43,095 nt of DNA, from contig NZ_NHRY01000038.1 of NCBI RefSeq assembly GCF_002937115.1, forward strand, positions 1 to 43,095. Reading direction: 5' to 3'. Under the pieces are notes generated by a model that did not search any database, was not told the DNA's origin, and saw nothing but the letters and a program-made list of their open reading frames with translations. Below, one piece after another: positions 33,373 through 42,165 of the stretch. Within the stretch, counting starts at the first letter, position 1, and each line of letters begins with the position of its first letter. The stretch comes from Rhodopila globiformis (lineage in GTDB: Bacteria > Pseudomonadota > Alphaproteobacteria > Acetobacterales > Acetobacteraceae). A program made the position numbers and the translations under genes.

Positions 33373-34593
33373 ATGGGACGTCCAGACCGGAGTGCGCGTA
33401 ACGGCATCAGCCGGCGCGGTGTTATTGCCGTTCTCCTGACCGGAGCATTCGGCGCAACGCGCGTTCGTGCGGACGTGAGCACGGTTCGCATCGGCTACAT
33501 CCGGTCGATGATCCGTCATCCGACGATTTCACTGCTGGATCAGCCGACACGCGACGCCGGCCTCGCCGGCGCGAAGCTGGGGCTCGACGACGACAACACC
33601 ACGGGCAGCGTGACCGGCCAGAACTTTGAGCTGATCGACGTCCCGGTGCGCAAGAACCCCAACCTGCCGGCGGCGCTGGACAAGCTCGCCGGGCAAAATG
33701 CGCGCATCGTCATGACCGACCTGCCGGCCGGGGGCGTGCTGGCCCTGGCCGACGCCGCCCGCCCGCGCGACATGACGATCATCAATATCGCCGCGCCGGA
33801 CGATTCGCTGCGGGAACAGGATTGCCGCGCCAACATGATCCACGTCGCGCCGACGCGCAGCATGCTGGCCGACGCGGTGGCGCAGTACCTGGTGTGGAAG
33901 AAATGGACCCGCTGGCTCCTGGTTGTCGGCTCGCACCCCTCCGACCAGCTGCTCGCCGAGGCCTACCGCCGCGCGGCCAAACGCTTCGGCGCCAGGATCG
34001 TGATGGAGAAAGTCAGCGAGGACACCGGCGGCTCGCGCGAGAGCGATTCCGGCGTGGTGCAGACCCAGCAGCAGATGCCGGTGCTGACCCAGGGCGCGCC
34101 GGACTACGACGTGCTGGTCGCGGCCGACGAGAACCAGGTGTTCGCCGGCTACCTGCCCTATCGCACCTGGGATCCCCGCCCCGTCGCCGGGTCCGCCGGG
34201 CTGGAGCCGGTCACCTGGGACGCCAGCAGCGAATCCTGGGGCGGCACCCAGTTGCAGGACCGTTTCGAGCGCCTGTTCCACCGCCGCATGATGCCGCTGG
34301 ACATGCAGGCCTGGACCGGCGTGCGCATCGTGGGCGAGGCCGCCGCGCGATCCGGCAGCACCGACCCCGACAAGCTGGTCACCACCATCAAGAGCCCGGA
34401 TTTCGGCATCGCCGCCTACAAGGGACAATTGCTGACCCTGCGCGACTGGGACCTGCAGTTGCGCCAGCCGATCCTGCTGGCCGACGGCCGCACGATCGTT
34501 TCGATTTCTCCACAGCCCGGCTTCCTCCACCAGGTGACTACGCTCGACACGCTGGGCGTCGATCGTCCTGAAACGAAGTGCAAACTGCAATGA
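33373..34593 (+). CDS. ABC substrate-binding protein of the PQQ alcohol dehydrogenase system (LutA-like)
   Basis: About 406 residues. A Tat-like N-terminus (NGISRRGVIAVLLTGAFGAT) leads to a periplasmic type I (branched-chain amino-acid-like) binding fold: VRIGYIRSMIRHPTISLLDQ, LGLDDDNTTGSVTGQNFEL, VMTDLPAGGVLALAD, WLLVVGSHPSDQLLAEAY and YDVLVAADENQVFAGYLPYR. This is the type annotated as ABC-transporter, PQQ-dependent alcohol dehydrogenase system. In Methylobacterium and Pseudomonas such clusters (lut, ped) serve lanthanide uptake or handling; assignment here is by homology and context. The start at 33373 is preferred over 33298 for the signal peptide. It overlaps the next gene (ATGA). Confidence 0.85.
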   Translation: MGRPDRSARNGISRRGVIAVLLTGAFGATRVRADVSTVRIGYIRSMIRHPTISLLDQPTRDAGLAGAKLGLDDDNTTGSVTGQNFELIDVPVRKNPNLPAALDKLAGQNARIVMTDLPAGGVLALADAARPRDMTIINIAAPDDSLREQDCRANMIHVAPTRSMLADAVAQYLVWKKWTRWLLVVGSHPSDQLLAEAYRRAAKRFGARIVMEKVSEDTGGSRESDSGVVQTQQQMPVLTQGAPDYDVLVAADENQVFAGYLPYRTWDPRPVAGSAGLEPVTWDASSESWGGTQLQDRFERLFHRRMMPLDMQAWTGVRIVGEAAARSGSTDPDKLVTTIKSPDFGIAAYKGQLLTLRDWDLQLRQPILLADGRTIVSISPQPGFLHQVTTLDTLGVDRPETKCKLQ

Positions 34594-35579
34594 AAACGAC
34601 ACTGTTCAGGACGGCTTCTCTCTCCGCCGGCATGGTTCTGGCGGCGCTGACTGTTGCACCCCCGGCGCACGCGCTGACCGCCTATGTCAGCAACGAGCGC
34701 GACAACACCATCAGCGTCGTCGATCTCGACGCGATGAAGACCATCAAGACCGTCGACGTCGGCCAGCGCCCCCGCGGCATCGCGGTGACCGCCGACGGCA
34801 AGGACGTCCTGGTCTGCGCCAGCGACGACGACACCGTGCAGATCGTCGACCGCAAAAGCCTGCAGGTCGTCGGCGAGCTGCCCTCCGGCCCCGATCCGGA
34901 AACCTTCGCGCTGGGCGAGCACGGCACGCGGCTGTTCGTCTCGAACGAAAACGACCAGATGGTCACGGTGATCGACGTTCCCACCCGCACCGTCGTGACA
35001 ACGATCGCGACAGGCGTCGAGCCCGAGGGCATGGGTGTCAGCCCGGACGGCAAGACCATCGTCAATACGTCCGAAACCACCAACATGGCGCATTTCATCG
35101 ACTACGCCACGCACAAGGTGGTGGCGGCCGTGCTGGTGGACCCGCGCCCGCGCATCGCGATGTTCAAGCATGACGGGTCGGAGGTCTGGGTCTCGTCCGA
35201 AGTCGGCGGCACCGTGAGCGTGATCGACCCGGTCAGGCACGTGGTGAAATACAAGATCCACTTCGAGGTCCAGGGCCTGCGGTCCAACGTCATCCAGCCC
35301 GTCGGCATCCGCTTCACCCAGGACGACAAGACGGCCTTCGTCGCCCTCGGCCCGGCCAACCGGGTCGCGGTGGTCGACGCGGCAAACGGCAAGGTCGAGA
35401 AATACCTGCTCGTCGGCCAGCGCGTCTGGCAGATGGCATTCACTCCGGAGGACAAGTACCTGTTGACCACCAACGGACTTTCCAACGACATCTCGGTCAT
35501 CGACGTCGCCGATCTGAAGGTGATCAAGTCGATCCAGGTGGGACGCCAGCCCTGGGGCGTGGCGGTGGCCTCGCCATGA
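34590..35579 (+). CDS. PQQ-dependent catabolism-associated beta-propeller protein
   Basis: 329 residues, exported (signal peptide to about 31). It is a chain of YVTN-type beta-propeller blades: AYVSNERDNTISVVDLDAMK, GKDVLVCASDDDTVQIVDRK, RLFVSNENDQMVTVIDVPTR, VWVSSEVGGTVSVIDP, LTTNGLSNDISVIDVADLKV. This is the family found with the PQQ-linked ABC transporter. It may bind metal or partner proteins in the periplasm; function is not proven. ATGA overlaps link it to the genes on both sides. Confidence 0.9.
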   Translation: MKTTLFRTASLSAGMVLAALTVAPPAHALTAYVSNERDNTISVVDLDAMKTIKTVDVGQRPRGIAVTADGKDVLVCASDDDTVQIVDRKSLQVVGELPSGPDPETFALGEHGTRLFVSNENDQMVTVIDVPTRTVVTTIATGVEPEGMGVSPDGKTIVNTSETTNMAHFIDYATHKVVAAVLVDPRPRIAMFKHDGSEVWVSSEVGGTVSVIDPVRHVVKYKIHFEVQGLRSNVIQPVGIRFTQDDKTAFVALGPANRVAVVDAANGKVEKYLLVGQRVWQMAFTPEDKYLLTTNGLSNDISVIDVADLKVIKSIQVGRQPWGVAVASP

Positions 35580-36355
35580 ACGTCATCTCCCCCGACATGA
35601 CCGTCGCCACCGCCGTGCCCGCCCTGTCGGTCACCGGCGTCAGCCACTCCTACGGTTCGCGCCGGGCGCTGGACAACGTGTCGCTGACCGTGCCGCAGGG
35701 CGAGTTCACCGCCGTGCTCGGCCTGAACGGCGCCGGCAAGACCACGCTGCTGTCGCTGATCACCCGCCTGTTCGACGCCAGGCAAGGCAGCATCAGCGTC
35801 CTGGGCTACCGCATCGACCGCGAACCCGGGGAGGCGCTGCGGCGCCTCGGCGTGGTGTTCCAGGCGCGCACGCTCGACCTCGACCTGTCGGTGATGGAGA
35901 ACCTGCTGTTCCACGCCGCGCTGCACGGCATCGGCGGCCGCGAGGCCCGCCGCCGCGCCCATGCCGCGCTGCTCGACGTCGGCATCGCCGAACGGGCCAA
36001 GGACAAGGCGCGGAACCTGTCGGGCGGGCAGATGCGGCGGGTGGAAATCGCCCGTTCGCTGATGCACGAGCCGCGCCTGCTGGTGCTCGACGAGCCGACG
36101 GTCGGCCTCGACATCGCCTCCAAGGTCGCCATCGTGACGCATGTCCGCAGGCTGGTGCGGGAGCGCGGCGTCGGCGTGTTGTGGACGACGCACCTGCTGG
36201 ATGAGATCGAGCCGGACGACAACATCCTGATCCTGCACCTGGGCAAGCCGCAGGCGCATGGCGTCGTGCGCGACGTCGTCGCCGCCTCGGGGCAGGACAC
36301 GCTGCGCGCCGCCTTCACCGCGTTGACCGAAGCGCCGCCGCAGGAGGCCGCATGA
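35576..36355 (+). CDS. ABC transporter ATPase, PQQ/lanthanide-associated (LutE/PedA1-like)
   Basis: 259 residues with a complete ABC ATPase: Walker A GLNGAGKTTLLS, Q-loop VVFQARTLDLDL, signature NLSGGQMRRVEIA, Walker B LLVLDEPTVGLD, switch His in LWTTHLLDEIE. An N-terminal extension of about 15 residues precedes the core. It pairs with the ABC-2-type permease next to it. The group is annotated PQQ-dependent alcohol dehydrogenase-associated; related systems are implicated in lanthanide import. ATGA overlaps on both sides. Confidence 0.92.
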   Translation: MNVISPDMTVATAVPALSVTGVSHSYGSRRALDNVSLTVPQGEFTAVLGLNGAGKTTLLSLITRLFDARQGSISVLGYRIDREPGEALRRLGVVFQARTLDLDLSVMENLLFHAALHGIGGREARRRAHAALLDVGIAERAKDKARNLSGGQMRRVEIARSLMHEPRLLVLDEPTVGLDIASKVAIVTHVRRLVRERGVGVLWTTHLLDEIEPDDNILILHLGKPQAHGVVRDVVAASGQDTLRAAFTALTEAPPQEAA

Positions 36356-37206
36356 GCGACCTCGCATTCGACACGATCGAAGCCCCCACGCGTGGCTTCA
36401 CCGTCGGGCAGTACCTGATCTGCCTGCGCGGCATCATGTGGCGCGAGGCGCTGCGCTTCGTGCACCAGCGGGAACGTTTCGTCTCCGCCCTGGTGCGGCC
36501 GCTGGTCTGGCTGTTCATCTTCGCCGCCGGCTTCCGCCAGATCCTGGGCGTGTCCATCATCCCGCCGTATGAGACCTACGTTTTGTATGAGGTCTACGTC
36601 ACGCCAGGGCTGATCGCCATGATCCAGCTGTTCAACGGCATGCAGTCCTCCTTGTCGATGGTCTATGACCGCGAGATGGGCAACATGCGCATGCTGCTGG
36701 TCAGCCCGTTCCCGCGCTGGTTCCTGATCGTCTCCAAGCTGCTGTCGAGCACGGCGGTTTCCATCCTGCAGGTCGCGGCGTTCCTGGTGGTGGCGACGAT
36801 CTGGGGCGTCGACATCCCCACCTGGGGCTACGTCACGGTGCTGCCGGCACTGGTGCTGGTGGGCCTGATGCTGGGCGCGCTGGGGATGCTGCTGTCGTCG
36901 CTGATCAAGCAGCTGGAGAATTTCGCCGGCGTGATGAACTTCGTGATCTTCCCGATGTTCTTCGCCTCCTCGGCGCTGTACCCGCTGTGGCTGGTGCAGC
37001 AGTCGAGCCCGGTTGTCTACACCATCTGCAGGCTCAACCCGTTCACCTACGGCATCGAGCTGATCCGCTTCTCGCTCTACGGCAAGCTCGACCTGCTTTC
37101 GCTCGCCGTGGTCCTTATCGCAGCCATCATCTTTACCATCGGGGCGATCCTGGCGTACGACCCCTCCCGGGGACTACTGGTGCGGCGCGGGGGAGGGCCG
37201 GCATGA
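36352..37206 (+). CDS. ABC-2-type permease, PQQ/lanthanide-associated (LutF/PedA2-like)
   Basis: 284 residues, six membrane helices, ABC-2 family (same class as drug and polysaccharide exporters). Features: LRGIMWREALRFVHQRERFV before helix 1, PLVWLFIFAAGFRQILG, MVYDREMGNMRMLLVSPFPR (the conserved coupling region), LNPFTYGIELIRFSLYGKLD near the end. The exporter-like architecture with two periplasmic partners is peculiar to this PQQ-linked system. It overlaps the next gene by ATGA. Confidence 0.9.
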   Translation: MSDLAFDTIEAPTRGFTVGQYLICLRGIMWREALRFVHQRERFVSALVRPLVWLFIFAAGFRQILGVSIIPPYETYVLYEVYVTPGLIAMIQLFNGMQSSLSMVYDREMGNMRMLLVSPFPRWFLIVSKLLSSTAVSILQVAAFLVVATIWGVDIPTWGYVTVLPALVLVGLMLGALGMLLSSLIKQLENFAGVMNFVIFPMFFASSALYPLWLVQQSSPVVYTICRLNPFTYGIELIRFSLYGKLDLLSLAVVLIAAIIFTIGAILAYDPSRGLLVRRGGGPA

Positions 37207-38213
37207 CCATGACAACGAACATCACGCGCCGGGCGGCGCTGGCCGCCGCGGCAGGCTTGGTTGCGGTGCCGGGGGTTGCGGTACCGGGACAGGCGGCGGC
37301 GCTGCCGGACCTCCGGTTGGGCACCGTGCAGTACGGCAGCGTGCAGTGGGTGGCCGACACCATCCGCCGCGGCAAGCTGGATGCCCGTCACGGCTTCACG
37401 CTGCGCACCACGATGCTGGCGAACACCGAATCCGGGCGCGTCGCGCTGATGGCCGGCGCCACGGACGTGATCCTGTCCGACTGGCCGTTCGTTGCGGTGC
37501 AGCGGGCGGCCGGCACGAAGCTGTCGTTCGCGCCGTTTTCCAGCGCCACCGGCGGCATCATGACGGCGGCGAACTCGCCGATCCGGCAGCTGGCCGATCT
37601 ACGCGGCCGCAAGCTGGGTGTGGCGGGCGGGCCGGCCGACAAGTCCTGGCTGCTGGTCCAGGCCGCCGCCCGCAAGCAGGGCATCGACCTCGCCAGCGAG
37701 GCCAAGCCGATATACGGCGCGCCGCCGCTGCTCGGCGGGAAATTGCAGCAGGGCGAGCTGGATGCCGTCCTGACCTACTGGAATTTCGCCGCACGGCTGG
37801 AGGCTGCCGGCTTCCGCGAGGCCATTTCGGTGTCCGACTGCACCAAGGCGCTGGACATCTCCCCGCACATCAGCATGGTCGGCTTCGTGTTCCACCAGGA
37901 CTGGGCCGAGGCAAACCGCCGCACCCTCGACGGCTTCCTGGCAGCGGTGGACGAGGCGCAGCGCCGCCTGGCCGAGTCGGATGCGGAATGGACCGCCGTG
38001 CGGCCGCTGATGAACGCCGATAGCGACACGCTGTTCGTGCGCCTGCGCGACCGCTACCGCGACGGGCTGCACCACGTCGATGCCGCGGAACAGGCGCGCG
38101 GCGCCGCCCGCCTGCTGGCGGTGCTGCATGAAACCGGCGGCGCGCAGGCGACCGGCGGCATTGCGACGCTGCCGCCGGGCGTGTTCTGGCCAGGCAGAAA
38201 TGGATCGACCTGA
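37203..38213 (+). CDS. ABC substrate-binding protein (NMT1/TauA-SsuA-like)
   Basis: 336 residues, exported, with a Tat-like RRAALAAAAGLVAVPG leader. Periplasmic binding fold type II: LRLGTVQYGSVQWVADTIRR, GRVALMAGATDVILSDWPFV, GRKLGVAGGPADKSWLLVQA, LQQGELDAVLTYWNFAARLE, ISMVGFVFHQDWAEANRRTL. It starts with ATGA overlap from the Lut-like permease, so it is transcribed with that system. Ligand unknown; the family binds aliphatic sulfonates, nitrate, thiamine precursors and others. Linkage suggests a compound needed by the methanol-oxidising periplasm. Confidence 0.88.
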   Translation: MTMTTNITRRAALAAAAGLVAVPGVAVPGQAAALPDLRLGTVQYGSVQWVADTIRRGKLDARHGFTLRTTMLANTESGRVALMAGATDVILSDWPFVAVQRAAGTKLSFAPFSSATGGIMTAANSPIRQLADLRGRKLGVAGGPADKSWLLVQAAARKQGIDLASEAKPIYGAPPLLGGKLQQGELDAVLTYWNFAARLEAAGFREAISVSDCTKALDISPHISMVGFVFHQDWAEANRRTLDGFLAAVDEAQRRLAESDAEWTAVRPLMNADSDTLFVRLRDRYRDGLHHVDAAEQARGAARLLAVLHETGGAQATGGIATLPPGVFWPGRNGST

Positions 38214-38976
38214 CCGCCGGGCTCCAACTCTCGCTGCACGCGACCGCCTGCTGTCGCTGTTCGGTTTCCTGGCGGTCTGGTGGGTCGGGGCGTACCTGGC
38301 GACGTCTTCGACACTGCTTCCGGGGCCGCAACGGGTGGCCCTGTTCGCCTGGCACGAATGCCTGACCGGCGCGCTGCCGGCGGCGTTCGCCGCGACGCTG
38401 GCGCGCGTGCTGATCGCCTTCGTCCTCGCCATGATCGGCGGCACCGCCCTCGGCTACGTCTCGGGCAAATCGGCGCGGGTGAACGGCTGGGTGGACCCGT
38501 GGGTGGTGATCGGGCTCAACCTGCCGGTGCTGGTGGTGATCGTGCTGGCCTATATCTGGGTCGGCCTGAACGATGCGGCGGCGATCCTGGCGGTGGTGCT
38601 GGCCAAGGCGCCGACGGTGGTGGTGACAGTGCGCGAGGGCGCGCGGGCGCTCGATCCGGGGCTGGCGGAAATGGCGCAGGCGTTCCACCTGCCGCCGTGG
38701 CGGCGCCTGCGCTACGTGGTACTGCCGCAACTGCTGCCGTATATCGCCGCAGCAGGGCGCAGCGGGCTGTCGATCACCTGGAAGATCGTATTGGTTGTGG
38801 AACTGCTCGGCCGCCCCAGCGGCGTCGGCTATGCGCTGAACCTGTTCTTCCAAAACTTCAACGTCACCGGTATCCTGGCTTACGGCCTGACGTTCGCCGG
38901 CCTGATGCTGGTGGTCGAGGCCGCCGTGCTGCAGCCGCTGGAGCGGCGGGCCACCGCCTGGCGGTCCAATGCTTGA
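38200..38976 (+). CDS. ABC permease (TauC/SsuC-like)
   Basis: 258 residues with six membrane helices and the BPD_transp_1 motif EMAQAFHLPPWRRLRYVVLP (EAA loop). Other segments: FAATLARVLIAFVLAMIGGT, WVVIGLNLPVLVVIVLAYIW, SGLSITWKIVLVVELLGRPS. The ATG at 38200 overlaps the upstream gene by 14 bases; the longer frame from 38080 lies inside that gene and is rejected. It works with the binding protein before it and the ATPase after it. Confidence 0.92.
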   Translation: MDRPDRRAPTLAARDRLLSLFGFLAVWWVGAYLATSSTLLPGPQRVALFAWHECLTGALPAAFAATLARVLIAFVLAMIGGTALGYVSGKSARVNGWVDPWVVIGLNLPVLVVIVLAYIWVGLNDAAAILAVVLAKAPTVVVTVREGARALDPGLAEMAQAFHLPPWRRLRYVVLPQLLPYIAAAGRSGLSITWKIVLVVELLGRPSGVGYALNLFFQNFNVTGILAYGLTFAGLMLVVEAAVLQPLERRATAWRSNA

Positions 38977-39709
38977 CGTCCGGATCGACCGCAAGGCCTA
39001 CCGCACCGAACTGGGCACGGAACGGACCGTCCTGCAGGACATCCACTTCACCGTCGCCCGCGGCGAGATCGTCGGGCTGCTGGGCGCGTCCGGCGCAGGC
39101 AAGAGCACCATGCTGCGCATCCTGCTCGGCCTGGACGAGGCATTCGAGGGCGAAGTGCGGCGCAACTGCCGCCGCATCGGCGTGGTGTTCCAGGAACCGC
39201 GCCTGCTGCCCTGGCTGACGGTGGCGGACAACATCCGGCTGGTGGTGACGCCCGACATGCCGCAACCGGATATCGACGCGCTGCTGGATGCGGTGCGCCT
39301 GCCGCATGTCGCCGCACTGCGGCCACGGCAACTGTCGCTGGGGATGGCGCGGCGGGTCGCGCTGGCGCGGGCGCTGGCGATCGTGCCGGAACTGCTGGTG
39401 CTGGACGAGCCGTTCGCCTCATTGGACGCGCGGCTGGGCGCGGGGCTGGCGGAGAGCGTCTCGGCCTGGGCGCGCCACAGCGGCGCAGCGGTGGTGGTGG
39501 CGACGCACGACCTGGCGCAGGCGCTGGAACGGGTTTCGCGGCTGCTGATCCTGGCCGAAACGCCGACGACGCTGTGCGCCGATCTGCCGGTTCCCGCCGG
39601 GAGCACGGGGCTGTACACAAAACTGATCCATGAATTCGCCTTCCTGCGCGCCGAGAGCAGCCAGCCGGCGGGGCAGGGGCAATTGCCTTTTCTGGCGCCG
39701 CCCGGCTAG
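38969..39709 (+). CDS. ABC ATPase (TauB/SsuB-like) with altered signature
   Basis: 246 residues. Walker A LLGASGAGKSTMLRIL, Q-loop VVFQEPRLLPWLTVADNI, Walker B LLVLDEPFASLDARLGAG, switch His in VVVATHDLAQALE. The signature is LSLGMARRVALARAL instead of the usual LSGGQ: the first Gly and the Gln are changed, the second Gly is kept. It overlaps the permease gene by eight bases. It ends the seven-gene operon that began at 33373. Confidence 0.92.
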   Translation: MLDVRIDRKAYRTELGTERTVLQDIHFTVARGEIVGLLGASGAGKSTMLRILLGLDEAFEGEVRRNCRRIGVVFQEPRLLPWLTVADNIRLVVTPDMPQPDIDALLDAVRLPHVAALRPRQLSLGMARRVALARALAIVPELLVLDEPFASLDARLGAGLAESVSAWARHSGAAVVVATHDLAQALERVSRLLILAETPTTLCADLPVPAGSTGLYTKLIHEFAFLRAESSQPAGQGQLPFLAPPG

Positions 39710-39920
39710 CATCCGGCAACGGGAATGAACCGTGGGACCCGGCGCCGCGGCGGCGGGCGATGGCTGCTGTCGCCGTATCCGGCCAGGCCGATGCGGGGGC
39801 GAACGAGACTTAAGTTGTATTTACATTCCCGCGGCTTTGGGTAGCGTCACCGCCGTGGCCCTGGCACCGGTGGTCCACGGCAGACAAGACAAACCATCAA
39901 GAAGGGAAAGGGAGAGGAAC
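39710..39920. promoter_or_regulatory. Spacer before the EthD-like gene
   Basis: The first half is GC-rich and featureless. Near 39810-39835 an AT-rich stretch (ACTTAAGTTGTATTTACATT) could hold a promoter for the EthD-like gene, followed by GGGAGAGGAAC as its ribosome site. Confidence 0.35.
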
Positions 39921-40226
39921 ATGATCCTGTCGGTTATTTACCAATTGCAGCCTGGCCAGAAATTCGATCTCGACTACTACACCAAGAGCCACATTCCGCT
40001 GGTGCAGGACCGGCTGCAGAACCTCGGCCTGAAGAGTGTGCAGGTGCTGCATGGCACCGGCTCGCCGGGCGGGCCGCCGCCGGTCAAGCTGATCGCCCTG
40101 CTGGAATTCGACTCGATTCAGTCGTTCCAGAACGGCATGGAAAAGCACGGCGCGGAAATCATGGGCGACGTTGCCAAGTTCACCGACACGCAGCCACAGA
40201 TCCAGTTCAACGACAAACTGAGCTAG
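39921..40226 (+). CDS. EthD-family (dimeric alpha-beta barrel) protein
   Basis: 101 residues. It begins MILSVIYQLQPGQKFDLDYY and has the EthD pattern: DYYTKSHIPLVQDRL, a central VKLIALLEFDSIQSFQNGM and the C-terminal FTDTQPQIQFND. EthD-like proteins fold as ferredoxin-like dimers; the founding member is needed for alkyl-ether degradation, most others are uncharacterised. The ATG follows GGGAGAGG. It probably has its own promoter but sits right after the PQQ-linked transport operon. Confidence 0.85.
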   Translation: MILSVIYQLQPGQKFDLDYYTKSHIPLVQDRLQNLGLKSVQVLHGTGSPGGPPPVKLIALLEFDSIQSFQNGMEKHGAEIMGDVAKFTDTQPQIQFNDKLS

Positions 40227-40259
40227 GCTTCCGCGGGGGCCGCCGGGTCGTCGCACTGT

Positions 40260-40338
40260 CGTCATGGCCGGGCGTGTCCCGGCCATCCACCCCCCCGTCG
40301 TTGAAGCGCAGATGGCCGGGATACGCCCGGCCATGACC
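40260..40338. repeat. Complete palindrome, 79 bp
   Basis: Both arms are present (CGTCATGGCCGGGCGTGTCC left; GATGGCCGGGATACGCCCGG right), with one base more than the usual 78 in the loop. It lies 33 bp after the EthD-like gene. Confidence 0.9.
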
Positions 40339-40367
40339 GAGAGGCAATGGGCCCAGCCCTGTCTCTC

Positions 40368-40474
40368 TAAGGCGACGCCCAAAAATAAGCGCTCCAATTC
40401 AACGGAGCGACATCCTCGCCAATGGCATGCTGAACAGTGCTGCGGTGGCGCGCTTATTTTTGGGCGTCGCCTAA
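40368..40474. mobile_element. 107-bp MITE with 25-bp terminal inverted repeats
   Basis: The left end (40368-40392) contains GGCGACGCCCAAAAATAAGC, and the right end (40450-40474) is its inverted copy, matching at 24 of 25 positions. The 57-bp centre has no coding capacity. Its ends differ from all other repeats here, so it should belong to a different transposon family; I could not name it. A piece of the CGTCATGG palindrome follows at 40490-40510. Confidence 0.85.
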
Positions 40475-40598
40475 GTTAGCGCCTGTTGCGGACACGTCCG
40501 GCCATGACGGGGTGGCAACAGACGGCCCTGTTACAACACCGGTGCAACGAAGGCCGGCCAGCCATGTTCTACGACGCTGAACCAGGCAGGAGGCGTGG

Positions 40599-41781
40599 AT
40601 GCGCCGGTTGTTCAAGGAATGGCGCCGCGTCCAACCGGCCGAGGGCCAGCCCACGGCGTCGAATTTGCCGGCTATCGCGACCCTGGTCGCCACAGCCATG
40701 ATCTTCGGACTGACCTTTGGTCTCAGCGCGCCGCTGCTCGCCCTGAACCTGACGCAGATGGGCTTTGGCAAGGGCTTCGTCGGCGCGAATGCTGCAATGT
40801 ATGCCGTCGGCGTCCTTGTCGTGGCACCGCTGCTGCCGGGCCTTTGCTGGCGAATTGGTCCGAAGGCGCCGATTGCGGGTGCCCTGCTGCTGGCCGCCGC
40901 GACGCTCGCGCTATTCCCGGTCATGTCGGCCGTGTGGCTGTGGTTTCCTTCGCGGGCTGTCCTCGGTGCTGCGTCCGACACCATGTTCGTCATGTCCCAG
41001 GCCTGGTTGAGCCAGCTCAGCAACGAGGCCAGCCGCGCGTGGACGATGGCAATCTACACGGCGTCGTCATCGCTCGGCTTCGCGCTTGGTCCGGTCGTGC
41101 TGACGGCCACCGGGACGCAAGGCCCGCTGCCGTTCCTGACCGGCGGCGGCATCGCTTTGCTGGCTTTGCTGTTCACCGCCATGCCCTGGCTGCGGGCGCC
41201 GGTTCTGGAACGTCCCGCTTATCCGAGCATGCTCCGTTACCTGGCGCTCGCGCCGATGGCGCTCGGCGGCACGCTGATCAATGCGGCGGTGGAGACGGCC
41301 GGGATGACGTTCCTGCCGCTGTACGCGATGCGCGTCGGCTGGGGCGAGAAGCCGGCCACGCTGTTGCTGACGGTACTGCTGCTCGGGGCGATTCTGCTGC
41401 AACTGCCCATCGGCTGGCTTGGCGACCGGATGGATCGGCGCTGGCTGGTGATCGGCCTTGGCACCGCGTCCTGTGCCGGCGCGCTGCTGTGGTCGTTTGT
41501 CCTCGCCGCACCGGCCGTTGCTTATGTGTTGCTTTTCCTCTGGGGCGGATTGTTCGTCGGCATCTATACAATTATGATGACGATGGATGGCAGCCGTTTC
41601 CGCGGCGGCGACCTTCTCGGTCTATGCGGTGATGTCCGTGGCCTGGGGCGCCGGCGCGTTCGTCGGCCCGGGCGCGGACGGAACCGCTATGGCGCTTACG
41701 CCGCATGGCCTGCCGCTGTTTGCCGCGGCTGTCTGTGCCGCCTTCACCATGCTGGCACTCGTCCGGCGCAACGGAGCGTAG
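40599..41781 (+). pseudogene. MFS transporter, frameshifted near 41615
   Basis: The first frame gives about 340 residues with eleven or so membrane helices, opening with LVATAMIFGLTFGLSAPLLA and including WLGDRMDRRW (the inter-helix MFS motif) and FLWGGLFVGIYTIMMTM. After SRFRGGDLL this frame turns into arginine-rich nonsense. The next frame instead continues as SVYAVMSVAWGAGAFVGPGA and PHGLPLFAAAVCAAFTMLAL, the expected last helices, to a stop at 41781. About two bases appear to have been lost at 41610-41620. An AGGAGG site precedes the ATG. Substrate unknown; YcaD-like subgroup is possible. Confidence 0.8.
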
Positions 41782-42165
41782 CGCGTTCGGGCGCGGCGCA
41801 CATGCGGGTGCCGTCAGCGCATAATGCCATGCATGTTGTCGATGCCGGCGTCATGACATCTGCCTGATGCGGCTCGCGCTGTCCCGACGCCCCGGCAGCG
41901 GAACGCTTGCCGGCTCGGGACGATGCCGCTGATCGAGCGCCGCGCTCGTCACCGGCGGGCCGCCCGGCCGTCCCGGCATTGCGGCTGAATGTTGCGATAT
42001 TGTTGCGATTGGTGAGGCGCATCTCCGGTGCGGGCTGGAGAGCCCCCAGTCTTGATTTTCTTGTTTCATTCGCTCTTGCAGCTGGCCTGCTATTTTGGCT
42101 AACGAATAGCCGCCTTCCGCAGCTAAAATAATAGCTCACGACAAACAAATATTCGAGGTACGTCA

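Noticed and set aside
41907-42131. A 74-codon plus-strand frame with one hydrophobic segment
   Set aside because: No ribosome site, an arginine/proline-rich start, and it ends in what looks like the leader of the porin gene.
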